DNA from: Clostridia bacterium
GTDB lineage: Bacteria; Bacillota; Clostridia; Christensenellales; CAG-138
Assembly: GCA_017523925.1 (NCBI GenBank)
Contig: JAFWVQ010000035.1
Coordinates: 1-64,000, forward strand
DNA: 64,000 nt
Direction: 5' to 3'
A program made the translations under genes and the position numbers. Position 1 is the stretch's first letter. Each line of letters starts with the position of its first letter. Shown piece by piece: positions 18,501 through 24,107 of the stretch. Under the pieces are notes generated by a model. That model was not told the origin of the DNA and did no database searches. It saw nothing but the letters and a program-made list of their open reading frames with translations.

Positions 18501-19388
18501 ACCAACGAGCATCACGCAAGGTACCTCAAGACCGAGAAGCAGGGTCTGTATCAGCAGATCTCCGAGATCCTCACCGAGGATGATATCCCTGCAACCGGCA
18601 CCACCGGCGGTATCTTCATCGACTTCATGCACATCCAGGGCTCCGGCGATCCGGTTCTCGTTGAGAATGACCAGGGCGGCTACACCCTCGCTCAGTACCA
18701 GAAGTTCGGTCCGAACTACGAGATGTACCTGCGCAACGGCAACGCATTCTCCTTCGTTCTTGAGAACATCAACTTCAGGGAGAGCCTGCACATCGCAGCC
18801 AAGGTCCCGTATAAGACCGGCGACAGCGACGTTAAGCTCAAGGTAACCGTCTACGGTCTCTATGAGGATGCAGCAGGCGAAGTCGAGCGCGGCGCAATGC
18901 ACATCATGGATCCCATCGTGATCAAGTCCTCCACCGAGATGTACTACTCGCTGAACGATGCGCTTGTGTTCGACAACGGCCTCATCGCTCCGTACACCGA
19001 TCCCGAGACCGGAGAAACCTACCAGCCCTTGACTTACAAGAAGAATCTTGTTATAATTGAGTGCGAATCTGATGACGATGCCGCGATCCTCTCTCTGACC
19101 AACGTTAAGCTGGTCGACAAGAGCGGCGCCCGTCCCGCTCTCACCGAGGCTCAGCTCACCATGGACCCCGCTAGCTACCAGATCGCTATGGCGAGCGTCT
19201 GCGGCATCATGGGCGACGTTAACGGCGACCAGACCATCGACATGATCGATGCTATCGCCACCATGCGTCACGCTATCGGCGGCACGCAGCTCAACAACTA
19301 CGGTCTGTTCTGCGGCGACCTCGACGAGAATGCCTCTGTCGACATGCTCGATACGCTGAGCATCATGCGCGCGGCTCTCATCGACTGA
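12525..19388 (+). CDS. Giant secreted adhesin: predicted thioester domain, CnaB-like repeats, dockerin
   Basis: This 2287-residue protein starts with a Sec signal peptide (about 1-35, cleavage near AKA). Residues about 50-340 look like a thioester domain: Cys139 in VEYCEPEG and Gln299 in LVQCAIYAI are 160 residues apart, close to the spacing in known Cys-Gln thioester adhesins. Residues about 428-1340 hold seven or eight CnaB-like beta modules; many show the isopeptide triad context, Lys in NKVW/TKNW, Glu in YTVKE/YTVVE and Asn in TITNTK. The next 880 residues are acidic and unrecognised. The C-terminus (about 2228-2287) is a type I dockerin with two calcium loops, GDVNGDQTIDMID and GDLDENASVDMLD. 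There is no LPxTG motif, so attachment would be through a cohesin partner, not sortase. The codon use is strongly biased to C-ending codons, suggesting high expression. Confidence 0.8.
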   Translation: MNKNSLITKAIAGFLAVLMVFGTLVSLRGFSVAKAEIVNEEPAKSEPTKSGDGIGHRVITQQVSFSEWKLKDRPGNQGAEFYSDGASSNTYIGLWYDGVEASSAIPARSKTTRVWLAQNQYKNPGAFQGITGGKIVEYCEPEGESFFVTDESNFRGFIYQENYGPNKNWWLDTGTYFPAGSSPWNFIEKVIYVGTKSSDVNGPYQAIVKYFKDTIYPKMMAEYSWTRSSGSSNGCAIQVNVSSPYSNENIVEYIGVKQVITHKESYGHWYEAVWNDDKQNPSTRDMELFEDYLLPALVQCAIYAITCGDTNVSVGGVNLPTQREMSEQVEYTGNTVARREITRVKMYNGSTSASGYGSGSYVRMIVDKILSIAKGVETVPNANKISYSMPVHEVGRNNPAGSDIVGPNGEKYGYKGVFKVQAPAVTPIKVTFQGEFYEGVGTDGSLTGRTYAPHQISGAALENFLKVTLNNGDSTVGTTPLGESDNTPWRTEWQNQTRGGDYSIGVSDLNDEWVYLPGKTTTETDANGNVTITGRFLYNRTEVGIRKNWKNNITGSTTVPTDAEATFRLKQNGNDYGDVVTLNKDKTAHTWPKLPKYILGGDGITNLSGIQWESDKITPKTYAYTVVETGATNGWNKDTNPIADANGVLVFTNTKNNEFIDITVNKVWKDMNGNPVSAPSGVTVKADLYQNGAKMGRPTKDLNQSTNWTGTWVNLPKYDNNGNLYQYTVKESNVPNGWASTVTNSGLNYTITNTKTNEEFDITITKNWVGGTPDAGTNVQVDLYQNGVKMGRPTKDLNEGNRWTGTWIKLPKYDANGNLYQYSVKELNVPAGWTSIAPAPQSFTDSNLSLTLTNTKKKINVTFVQEWYTGVDENGNLTGKTTTPDNYIGGTNTYPSRPAWVQLYKDGQPVGEPIRAWRENDWSVTYGEPLDAGTYTAQYASPGTDHDSRYHPEQYGWLELPSYTEITVDNEGNVTITFKALADVVDRTVDKSWADENKPNGLTYTATSATVELRKNGTAVESVELNAGNNWTKTWTKLPKYYVNDNGVAAEADYEIVETAFAVDGETVTEGFSTEYALNASTNKTTITNTKEQEFVDVSFVKTWIDKLGIIGHVDDPNVEHENDEFAEADHLWDDTLNAIPSSITLQLYVNGQPYGDPVIKNKGAHNWANHTFPNLPKYDSEGNVIAWDIVETFDNPSWAEDISGHSRSVDENGNVTVKRYNRQNYSRLVITKTWDINGEQVVPEQDSVTFTVYQYREDGDHKKVNTYTLEKSENWTLVIKSFNPREELPFLDSEGNMLRYFALEGSYDETVWANNGDEDGRIWVEFDRDYKIENGKKDGALVLRAENSNHRSYSLDKTAKLTADGTYTATLTAQYNGSTPKDDPDTFVSDTLGFDFHVDPATYSGDNVKPYIERYNDDGTYTRLTLDDDDITDEERAMINALTVAVDTYDRGETVYTGPLAGVNDTWGLKVNVTGFDLEKNGCYVDGSGKAHGYRLVVEIEKLLANGDAVGNGLPIGDRITPYGEEERGVCGIYKTNENNAPMVGKLRTNDTVTEQKLIFPKPTVQIREIQQVYDFGLRQRNDDLLDFFGHGTEYSLGMGDISHVLALDFMYREQNAYHYTYPYNGAEGRNAAMDRITYTNESIANEEFEVGLVTYFNGEGTPKDSRWTPIDEDGDGNVDKYEWTNPTGHPEVDKHACFGYFEPKEISVREFTLAALIEISEGSYAWCKLIFVPATNVYYEAEDFLKFADGNGSTAELGQWSADGDANYNVEDRYQHHSTGDLQHVYGYDDAYDNGHTGTQLDGHTAYDAYGYSNGSAMQVTLDKDYYDKVVAKEKSWPTAEFTFTGEAFELFSKTTATSGFFAVQVYDMSNNLVQTNLVDTRYFGAHGSDGDQLVDQNDATGNLYQIPVMRVEMPAKGTYKVRISACYLPFFVPLQPTKGGITIPGLEGVFTLEYAAESDPEFIPAATKAEYSYPAMTMTLDAVRVYHPATNEHHARYLKTEKQGLYQQISEILTEDDIPATGTTGGIFIDFMHIQGSGDPVLVENDQGGYTLAQYQKFGPNYEMYLRNGNAFSFVLENINFRESLHIAAKVPYKTGDSDVKLKVTVYGLYEDAAGEVERGAMHIMDPIVIKSSTEMYYSLNDALVFDNGLIAPYTDPETGETYQPLTYKKNLVIIECESDDDAAILSLTNVKLVDKSGARPALTEAQLTMDPASYQIAMASVCGIMGDVNGDQTIDMIDAIATMRHAIGGTQLNNYGLFCGDLDENASVDMLDTLSIMRAALID

Positions 19389-19409
19389 TTATAACCGGAG
19401 GAACTCACA

Positions 19410-19655
19410 ATGAAGAAACACTACGTTAAGCCGGCGATCCTCGCAGAGGATCTGAAGCTTAGCCTCATCACGACCGCTTGCGACGTCGCAGCCGACGTTA
19501 CGGCTCCGCTGGAAATAGGACTTGGCGATGGCATCACCGTGTTCGGTGGACCCATCCAGGACTGTTTCATCGAATATGACTCCCCGCAGGCAAACGGCGC
19601 AGAGCTCTGCAAGAACATTCCCGCTGCTGCGGATCTGCTCTTCGCCTCCCACTGA
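19410..19655 (+). CDS. Small 81-residue protein following the giant adhesin
   Basis: The gene starts 22 nt after the adhesin stop with a GGAGGA site and is followed by a strong terminator, so it is probably co-transcribed. The N-terminus MKKHYVKPAILAEDLKLS resembles the KKxYxKPxI opening common in small Clostridia and Bacteroidota peptides of unknown role. There is no signal peptide or membrane segment. The rest is acidic and hydrophobic with three Cys (about residues 24, 52 and 67). It might be a peptide precursor, a chaperone-like partner or a short secreted protein; no modification enzyme lies nearby. Function unknown. Confidence 0.65.
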   Translation: MKKHYVKPAILAEDLKLSLITTACDVAADVTAPLEIGLGDGITVFGGPIQDCFIEYDSPQANGAELCKNIPAAADLLFASH

Positions 19656-19702
19656 TCGCCGACCCGGGCGGACTAAGCTTCCGCCCAATAACCTCCATCC
19701 AC

Positions 19703-19734
19703 AAAGCCGCCGGCCTCTGGCCGGCGGCTTTTGC
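19703..19734 (+). terminator. Terminator after the adhesin/small-protein pair
   Basis: A 13-bp GC-rich stem AAAGCCGCCGGCC with GGCCGGCGGCTTT closes a 3-nt loop, followed by a short T run. Confidence 0.88.
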
Positions 19735-19820
19735 GCTGCACGGATCCGAACGAAACAGCAGCATGGATCATAGCTTGATACAGATAATAAAGCAGATGCT
19801 TGCTCAGAATGCGCCAAAAA

Positions 19821-19922
19821 GCAAAAGACCGCCTCGCAGGCGGCCTCTTGCCACAGTAAAACAGGAAGGAAATACATGAAAAGGAAACTCTCGTCAACCT
19901 CTTCCGACTATATAACGGAGGT
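19821..19922 (+). repeat. Direct repeat, copy A (hairpin plus conserved 65-bp tail)
   Basis: A GC-rich hairpin (about 19826-19849) is followed by a segment with a long block identical to copy B at 21596-21698 (19854-19880 in this copy), ending in GACTATATAACG. An ATG in the shared block opens different reading frames in the two copies (about 50 codons here, 13 in B), so conservation is at DNA level, not protein level. The rest of the gap (19656-20102) holds the preceding terminator, this repeat and the promoter at 20028. Confidence 0.75.
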
Positions 19923-20027
19923 TCGGTTGCTTCGGTTGACGCTTTTTGGCAAATCCATTTTCTTTCATAAAATCGCCGCATTTGCGCCATTTTTCTCCGA
20001 GTGGCGGTCAAGAAATTGGAATGGACG

Positions 20028-20056
20028 TTGACATAAAAAATATGATATGATATAAT
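20028..20056 (+). promoter_or_regulatory. Perfect consensus promoter of the membrane-protein gene
   Basis: TTGACA (20028-20033), a 17-bp spacer and TATAAT (20051-20056). The ATG at 20055 overlaps the -10 box and is excluded as a start. Confidence 0.88.
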
Positions 20057-20102
20057 GAAACATCTCAATTGTGCGGCCTCGGCTGCGCGGAAAGGCGGTC
20101 TT

Positions 20103-21473
20103 ATGACAGAAACCATCGCAAACGCTTCTGCCGTAAAAAGAGCAAAGCTCGGCGCTGTTCATCCGGCAGCTTCGGCGCTCCTGCTTGCTTTTTCCATCCT
20201 GCTTCTCGGCTCACCTCCTGTGCTGCTTCTCATGAATTCCAGCAGCCTGCAGGGGCTGCCGTTCATCCTGCTTTCAGTGCTCTATATCGCTTCAATTTGC
20301 GCTGTATTTGCATTTATCGTATTGAGCAGGCAGGCTTCTGCGCTCAAGCGTGAGTTGGGCAAGCAGGCGCTCACGGAGCTGTTTCCGAGCCTGAACCGCT
20401 TCGAGGAGCGCAAGGCGGCCTTCCTCTCCTTCTTCGGCATCTCTCCCGATTGGGATTATGCGCCGAAGGCCGAGCGCAAAGCGTTCTTCGTAAACACCGG
20501 CTATGGCGTCGTTAAAATGCGCAAGATAAAGGTCAAAAGACCCGTTCTGATCACATTGGAATTGGGGTTTGCAACGGTAGCCACGGGTATCATCCCAACC
20601 TTGATAACGATCAATGCGCAAGCGCTCGGTTGGTGGTTCTCGATCATGTGGGCGGCATTCTTCGCTCTGCTCGTGTGCGTCTATATCGCCGTCTGTATGC
20701 CGGAAGTTTGGCGCAAAGAGAAGTTCATCTTTGGCGAGGAAGCGTTTTACAGCTCACATCCGAGGCTTAAAAAGCTCAAGGAGCGCAGGGAGCAAAGGGC
20801 GCTGCGCATTGCGACAAAGGCGATCATGCCGAAGGCCGAGCGCAAAGCGTTCTTCGTAAACACCGGCTATGGCATCGTTAAAATGCGCAAGATAAAGGCG
20901 GGAACACCTGTTCTGCAAACGATCTTGGTCGCAATTCCGATGGTCATTGGCATAGTGATCATCACTCCGTATATCTTCACCATCGAAGGGCCGATGTTCA
21001 TCGTTGCGCTATGCGGCTACCTGCTCGTGCTTGCGGGCGTGAATATCGGTATCCGCATTCCGTCGATACTCCGCAAAGAGAAGGAGTTGCTCGGAGACGA
21101 ATTCTACTATTTCCATCCGATGCTTAAAAAGCTGAAAGACTTCAAAGACAGGCGTTCCGGTCGCCGCATAAGGAGCAATATGAATGAAAACGAAAAAACG
21201 AAGGGCAAGATCTTCTCGATAAATGCGACCCTGCATTCCCTGCTTTGGGTGCTCGGCATAGCGCTGTGCTTCTTCCCGATCTATCTGCTCATCGCATTCG
21301 CCGAGGACCTTGGCTGGTGGTACACCGTGCTGTGGGGCGTTTACCTCGGCTCAATGGCGCTTGCCTACGGAATCATCGACGCAAGAAAGCGCCGCCGTGT
21401 GGAGCGCATCCTCAAGGAGGACGCAAAGAACAGCGAAAGGACCCAGAGCGGAAACGTTCGCAAATATCAGTAA
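20103..21473 (+). CDS. Three-module integral membrane protein with internal duplication
   Basis: This 456-residue protein has three membrane modules, each a pair of hydrophobic helices (about residues 20-80, 155-205, 280-325, with a last pair about 390-440), separated by basic cytoplasmic-looking linkers such as LKKLKERREQRALR. The segment PKAERKAFFVNTGYG(V/I)VKMRKIK occurs twice, about 122 residues apart, from a 71-nt DNA duplication with one mismatch. No catalytic motif is visible and I do not recognise the family. The start at 20103 has AAAGGCGG upstream; 20055 is ruled out by the promoter. The last codons lie in a 20-bp tandem repeat, so the C-terminus may vary among strains. It is flanked by direct repeat copies A and B, suggesting acquired or rearranged DNA. 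Confidence 0.7.
   Translation: MTETIANASAVKRAKLGAVHPAASALLLAFSILLLGSPPVLLLMNSSSLQGLPFILLSVLYIASICAVFAFIVLSRQASALKRELGKQALTELFPSLNRFEERKAAFLSFFGISPDWDYAPKAERKAFFVNTGYGVVKMRKIKVKRPVLITLELGFATVATGIIPTLITINAQALGWWFSIMWAAFFALLVCVYIAVCMPEVWRKEKFIFGEEAFYSSHPRLKKLKERREQRALRIATKAIMPKAERKAFFVNTGYGIVKMRKIKAGTPVLQTILVAIPMVIGIVIITPYIFTIEGPMFIVALCGYLLVLAGVNIGIRIPSILRKEKELLGDEFYYFHPMLKKLKDFKDRRSGRRIRSNMNENEKTKGKIFSINATLHSLLWVLGIALCFFPIYLLIAFAEDLGWWYTVLWGVYLGSMALAYGIIDARKRRRVERILKEDAKNSERTQSGNVRKYQ
20462..20898 (+). repeat. 71-nt internal duplication (20462-20532 and 20828-20898)
   Basis: The two 71-nt segments differ at one position (GTC versus ATC codon). The surrounding membrane modules are clearly divergent, so either the segment was recently copied by gene conversion or it is under strong constraint. 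Confidence 0.9.
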
Positions 21474-21572
21474 GTATCCGCAAATATCAGTAAATATCCG
21501 CAAATAACTGTAAGTATCAGCAAATATCAGTAAGTATCCGCGAATTGCGGAAATATCGGTAAATATCTGTAA
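21459..21572 (+). repeat. 20-bp tandem repeat spanning a gene end
   Basis: Units of CGCAAATATCAGTAAGTATC begin at 21459, 21479, 21499 and 21519, then decay in a further 1-2 units. The stop codon of the membrane protein (21471-21473) is inside unit 1. No spacers occur between units, so this is not a CRISPR. The gap to 21774 otherwise holds repeat copy B and about 75 bp with nothing recognisable. Confidence 0.88.
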
Positions 21573-21595
21573 TGAGTGAAATACGCTCCGATACG

Positions 21596-21698
21596 ACAAA
21601 AGACCGCCGAAGGGCGGTCTTTTGTCAACAGTAAAACAGGAAGGAAATACATGAATCGGAAGCTCCTCATTGCTCCTCTTCTGACTATATAACGCAGG
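21596..21698 (+). repeat. Direct repeat, copy B
   Basis: Same layout as copy A: hairpin (21601-21619), then the shared block (21629-21655) and GACTATATAAC. The copies lie 1.77 kb apart in the same orientation and bracket the membrane-protein gene. Confidence 0.75.
21597..21624. terminator. Terminator hairpin within repeat copy B
   Basis: AGACCGCC pairs with GGGCGGTCT across a short loop, with A's before and TTTTGT after, so it could terminate in either direction: the membrane-protein gene on plus, the hydrolase gene on minus. Confidence 0.8.
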
Positions 21699-21774
21699 CG
21701 GGCCGCATACGGTTGATTGTTTTTTCAAAATTATGCGGATTTTTGAAGATTTATGATTCGTTTCGCGCGCGATC

Positions 21775-22479
21775 TCAGAAAATGTTTCGGATAAGATCGG
21801 CAAGCTCACGCGCGTGCGTCTCCGGTATGCCGTGCCCCGCGCCCTCGATCGTGATATGCGAAGCGCGCGGGATCATGTTTGCGATATGCTCGGAGTGCTG
21901 CCTTGAAATGAAGCTGTCGCGGCTGCCTATGACCACCGTTACCTCGCTGATGATCGAGGCGAGCTGAGCTTCGGTGATATGCGGCTCCTCGAGCATCAGG
22001 CGCGTGAGCTCCGCCGCAAGCTCGTCGCCCTCCGCAAGCGCCTTTTTGTGATCGGCGGTCATTATGCGCCTTGCCTTCGGCGTCAGCCCGCTCGGGTCCG
22101 TGTTTGCGCCGATCGTCATCACTCTGCGCAGCCTTATCGAGCGCATCGCCATCATAAGCGCCGCTATCCCGCCGTCCGAATAGCCGATAACGTCGTATTC
22201 CGTTATCCCAAGATGCTCCATCAGCGCGAGCGCATCCGATGCGATCGCCTCATAGTTGAGGCTTCGGCTGCCATTTTCAAGCGGATGCGATCTGCCGTGC
22301 AGCCTCGAATCCATCAGCACGAAGCTCTTGATATTGAGCAGCGGACGAAGCACGCTTTCAAATATCTCCATGTCCTCGCCGTTGCCGTGCAGCATAAGTA
22401 TCGGCGTTCGCGCACCGAATTTGCTTGGGTTCACAAGCTCGTAAAAGATGGATTGGTTGTCGTGTATGAATTCGCTCAT
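21775..22479 (-). CDS. Alpha/beta-fold hydrolase
   Basis: This 234-residue single-domain hydrolase has the oxyanion-hole segment LMLHGNGEDMEIF (about 29), the nucleophile elbow GYSDGG (Ser about 100), a candidate acid in VIGSRDSF (about 188) and the catalytic His in GAGHGIPE (about 216). No signal peptide is present, so it acts in the cytosol. Substrate is not inferable; relatives include esterases, C-C hydrolases and 2-succinyl-6-hydroxy-cyclohexadiene-carboxylate synthase-like enzymes. It lies downstream of the dcw cluster on the same strand but after the ftsZ terminator, so it is likely a separate unit. No strong ribosome-binding site is seen. Confidence 0.82.
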   Translation of the reverse strand: MSEFIHDNQSIFYELVNPSKFGARTPILMLHGNGEDMEIFESVLRPLLNIKSFVLMDSRLHGRSHPLENGSRSLNYEAIASDALALMEHLGITEYDVIGYSDGGIAALMMAMRSIRLRRVMTIGANTDPSGLTPKARRIMTADHKKALAEGDELAAELTRLMLEEPHITEAQLASIISEVTVVIGSRDSFISRQHSEHIANMIPRASHITIEGAGHGIPETHARELADLIRNIF

Positions 22480-22540
22480 GCCGATCCGGCGCTTTGCCGC
22501 TCCTTATCGTTTAGTATTGCTTTTGCGCGGTCAGCAGGCC

Positions 22541-22616
22541 CCGCAGGTGTCCGTTGATGCCGCAGGTGTCCGTTGGTATCACAAGTAACCGCCGGTGCCG
22601 CAGGTGTCCGCAGCAT
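22541..22616. repeat. 19-bp tandem repeat, four units
   Basis: CCGCAGGTGTCCG is exact at 22541, 22560 and 22598; a degenerate unit sits at 22579, keeping the 19-bp register. It lies between the hydrolase gene and the ftsZ terminator. Confidence 0.8.
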
Positions 22617-22630
22617 ATCGCTCGCCCTAC

Positions 22631-22657
22631 TAAAACGGAGCGGCAGGCGCCGCTCCG
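22631..22657 (-). terminator. Terminator of the dcw cluster after ftsZ
   Basis: CGGAGCGGC (22636-22644) pairs with GCCGCTCCG (22649-22657); on the minus strand the stem is followed by TTTTAG. It is 16 bp past the ftsZ stop. Confidence 0.85.
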
Positions 22658-22673
22658 CAGATTCTATCAATGC

Positions 22674-24071
22674 TCAGTTTTTGTTGTTCCTGTTCCTGCG
22701 CAGGAAAGCGGGGATCTCGAGCCCGCCGCGATCGCTCTGATCGGGGCTGCGGCGCTCGTCCGAAGCACGCCTGTCCTCACCGAGACCGCGGCGCTCGTCG
22801 CTGATGCGCCTGCCCTGGTTCGCGCCGGCCTGCTCCTCCTCGGCGCGCCTTCCGCCGAGCGGGGAGGAATACTGCCTGTCGCCGTCGTAGCGATCGCCCC
22901 TGTCACGCTCGCTCCTTGCGGGGCGTGCGGGCTCCTCGGGATACTCGCTGCCGCGAATGCCCCTGGAATGAGCGGGGTTCTCGCCGCGCATGCCGAGGCC
23001 GGAGGGGCGCTCGTCGCGCATGTCGCGCACGTCACGGCGAACGGTCTCGCCGCCGCGGATCATGCCGGAAACGCGGTTGTTCACGTGATGACCCACCTCG
23101 TTGAACTCGTCGGGCCACTCGAAGCCGGTCGCGATAACGGTAACGCGAACGGTGTCGGAGAGGCTGTCGTCGGTGCCCATGGAGAAGATGATGCTCGCAT
23201 CGGGATCGGCCGCCTCCTGAACGAGGGAAACGGCTTCGTCGATCTCGAGCATGCTGAGCGAGCTGTCGCCCACGATATTGATGAGGACGCCCTTTGCGCC
23301 GTCGATTGTGGTCTCAAGCAGGGGGCTTGCAACCGCCTGACGCGCAGCCTCAGCGCAGCGATCGTCGCCGGTCGCGGTTCCGATGCCCATATGCGCCATG
23401 CCTTTTTCGGCAAGGATGGTGCGCACGTCCGCAAAGTCGCTGTTGATCATGGTGGGATTGGTGATGATGTCGCTGATGCCCTGAACGCCCTGACGGAGCA
23501 CGTCGTCCGCGGTGCGCAGCGCTTCCTCAACGGGCGCCTTGCCGACGATGGCGAGAAGCCTCTGGTTGGGGATCACGATCAGCGTGTCCACAACGTCGCG
23601 AAGCTCGCGGATACCGTCGATCGCGTTCTTCATGCGGGGACGGCCCTCGAAGTTGAAGGGCTTGGTCACAACGCCAACGGTGAGGATGCCGAGATCCTTG
23701 GCTTTCTTCGCAACGATGGGAGCAGCGCCGGTGCCGGTGCCGCCGCCCATGCCGGCGGTAACGAAAACAAGGTCCGCGCCGCGAAGCGCCTCTTCGATAT
23801 CCTGGATGCTCTCCTCGGCCGCCGCTTTGCCGACCTCGGGCTTGGAGCCCGCGCCGAGACCCTTGGTGACCTTCTCACCGATCTGGATGCGCACGTCGGC
23901 GTTGGAGGTATTCAGCGCCTGCTTGTCGGTGTTGACGGCGATAAATTCCACGCCGCGAACGCCGAAGTCAACCATGCGGTTGACGGCGTTGCCGCCCGCG
24001 CCGCCGACGCCGACGACCTTGAGCTGGGCAACATTGCCGCGGTCGTTGTCGAGTTCGATTTCAAATGCCAT
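22674..24071 (-). CDS. ftsZ: Cell division GTPase FtsZ
   Basis: This 465-residue tubulin homologue assembles the cytokinetic Z-ring. Visible are the nucleotide-binding [13 protein letters not shown] (about 22-35), the tubulin signature [10 protein letters not shown] (about 107-116) and the T7-loop region [11 protein letters not shown] (about 206-217). The globular core ends near residue 320. A long linker rich in Arg, Asp and Glu, with recurring DERR, leads to the conserved C-terminal peptide [12 protein letters not shown], which binds FtsA and other partners. ATG 24071 was preferred over the in-frame TTG at 24080, which is too close to AAGGAGGT. It is the last gene of the dcw cluster, 36 bp after ftsA. 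Confidence 0.97.
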   Translation of the reverse strand: MAFEIELDNDRGNVAQLKVVGVGGAGGNAVNRMVDFGVRGVEFIAVNTDKQALNTSNADVRIQIGEKVTKGLGAGSKPEVGKAAAEESIQDIEEALRGADLVFVTAGMGGGTGTGAAPIVAKKAKDLGILTVGVVTKPFNFEGRPRMKNAIDGIRELRDVVDTLIVIPNQRLLAIVGKAPVEEALRTADDVLRQGVQGISDIITNPTMINSDFADVRTILAEKGMAHMGIGTATGDDRCAEAARQAVASPLLETTIDGAKGVLINIVGDSSLSMLEIDEAVSLVQEAADPDASIIFSMGTDDSLSDTVRVTVIATGFEWPDEFNEVGHHVNNRVSGMIRGGETVRRDVRDMRDERPSGLGMRGENPAHSRGIRGSEYPEEPARPARSERDRGDRYDGDRQYSSPLGGRRAEEEQAGANQGRRISDERRGLGEDRRASDERRSPDQSDRGGLEIPAFLRRNRNNKN

Positions 24072-24107
24072 AGTATCCAATACCTCCTTGAGTATTCGAA
24101 AATAGTT

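Noticed and set aside
16116-19271. Very long (1051-codon) open frame on the minus strand
   Set aside because: It is the antisense of the giant adhesin. The C-ending codon bias of that gene removes stop codons on the other strand; the translation is low-complexity Val/Gly/Asp with no domain.
19300-19388. Sortase LPxTG anchor on the giant protein
   Set aside because: No LPxTG-like motif, hydrophobic helix or basic tail exists at the C-terminus; the sequence is a dockerin.
19876-20028. Short leader-peptide gene starting in direct repeat copy A
   Set aside because: The equivalent ATG in copy B opens a different 13-codon frame, so the coding potential is not conserved.
20055-20102. Upstream start codon for the membrane protein at 20055
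   Set aside because: This ATG overlaps the -10 box of a perfect promoter and so cannot be in the transcript; 20103 has a ribosome-binding site.
21459-21572. CRISPR array
   Set aside because: The 20-bp units are directly adjacent with no unique spacers, and no cas gene lies in the window.
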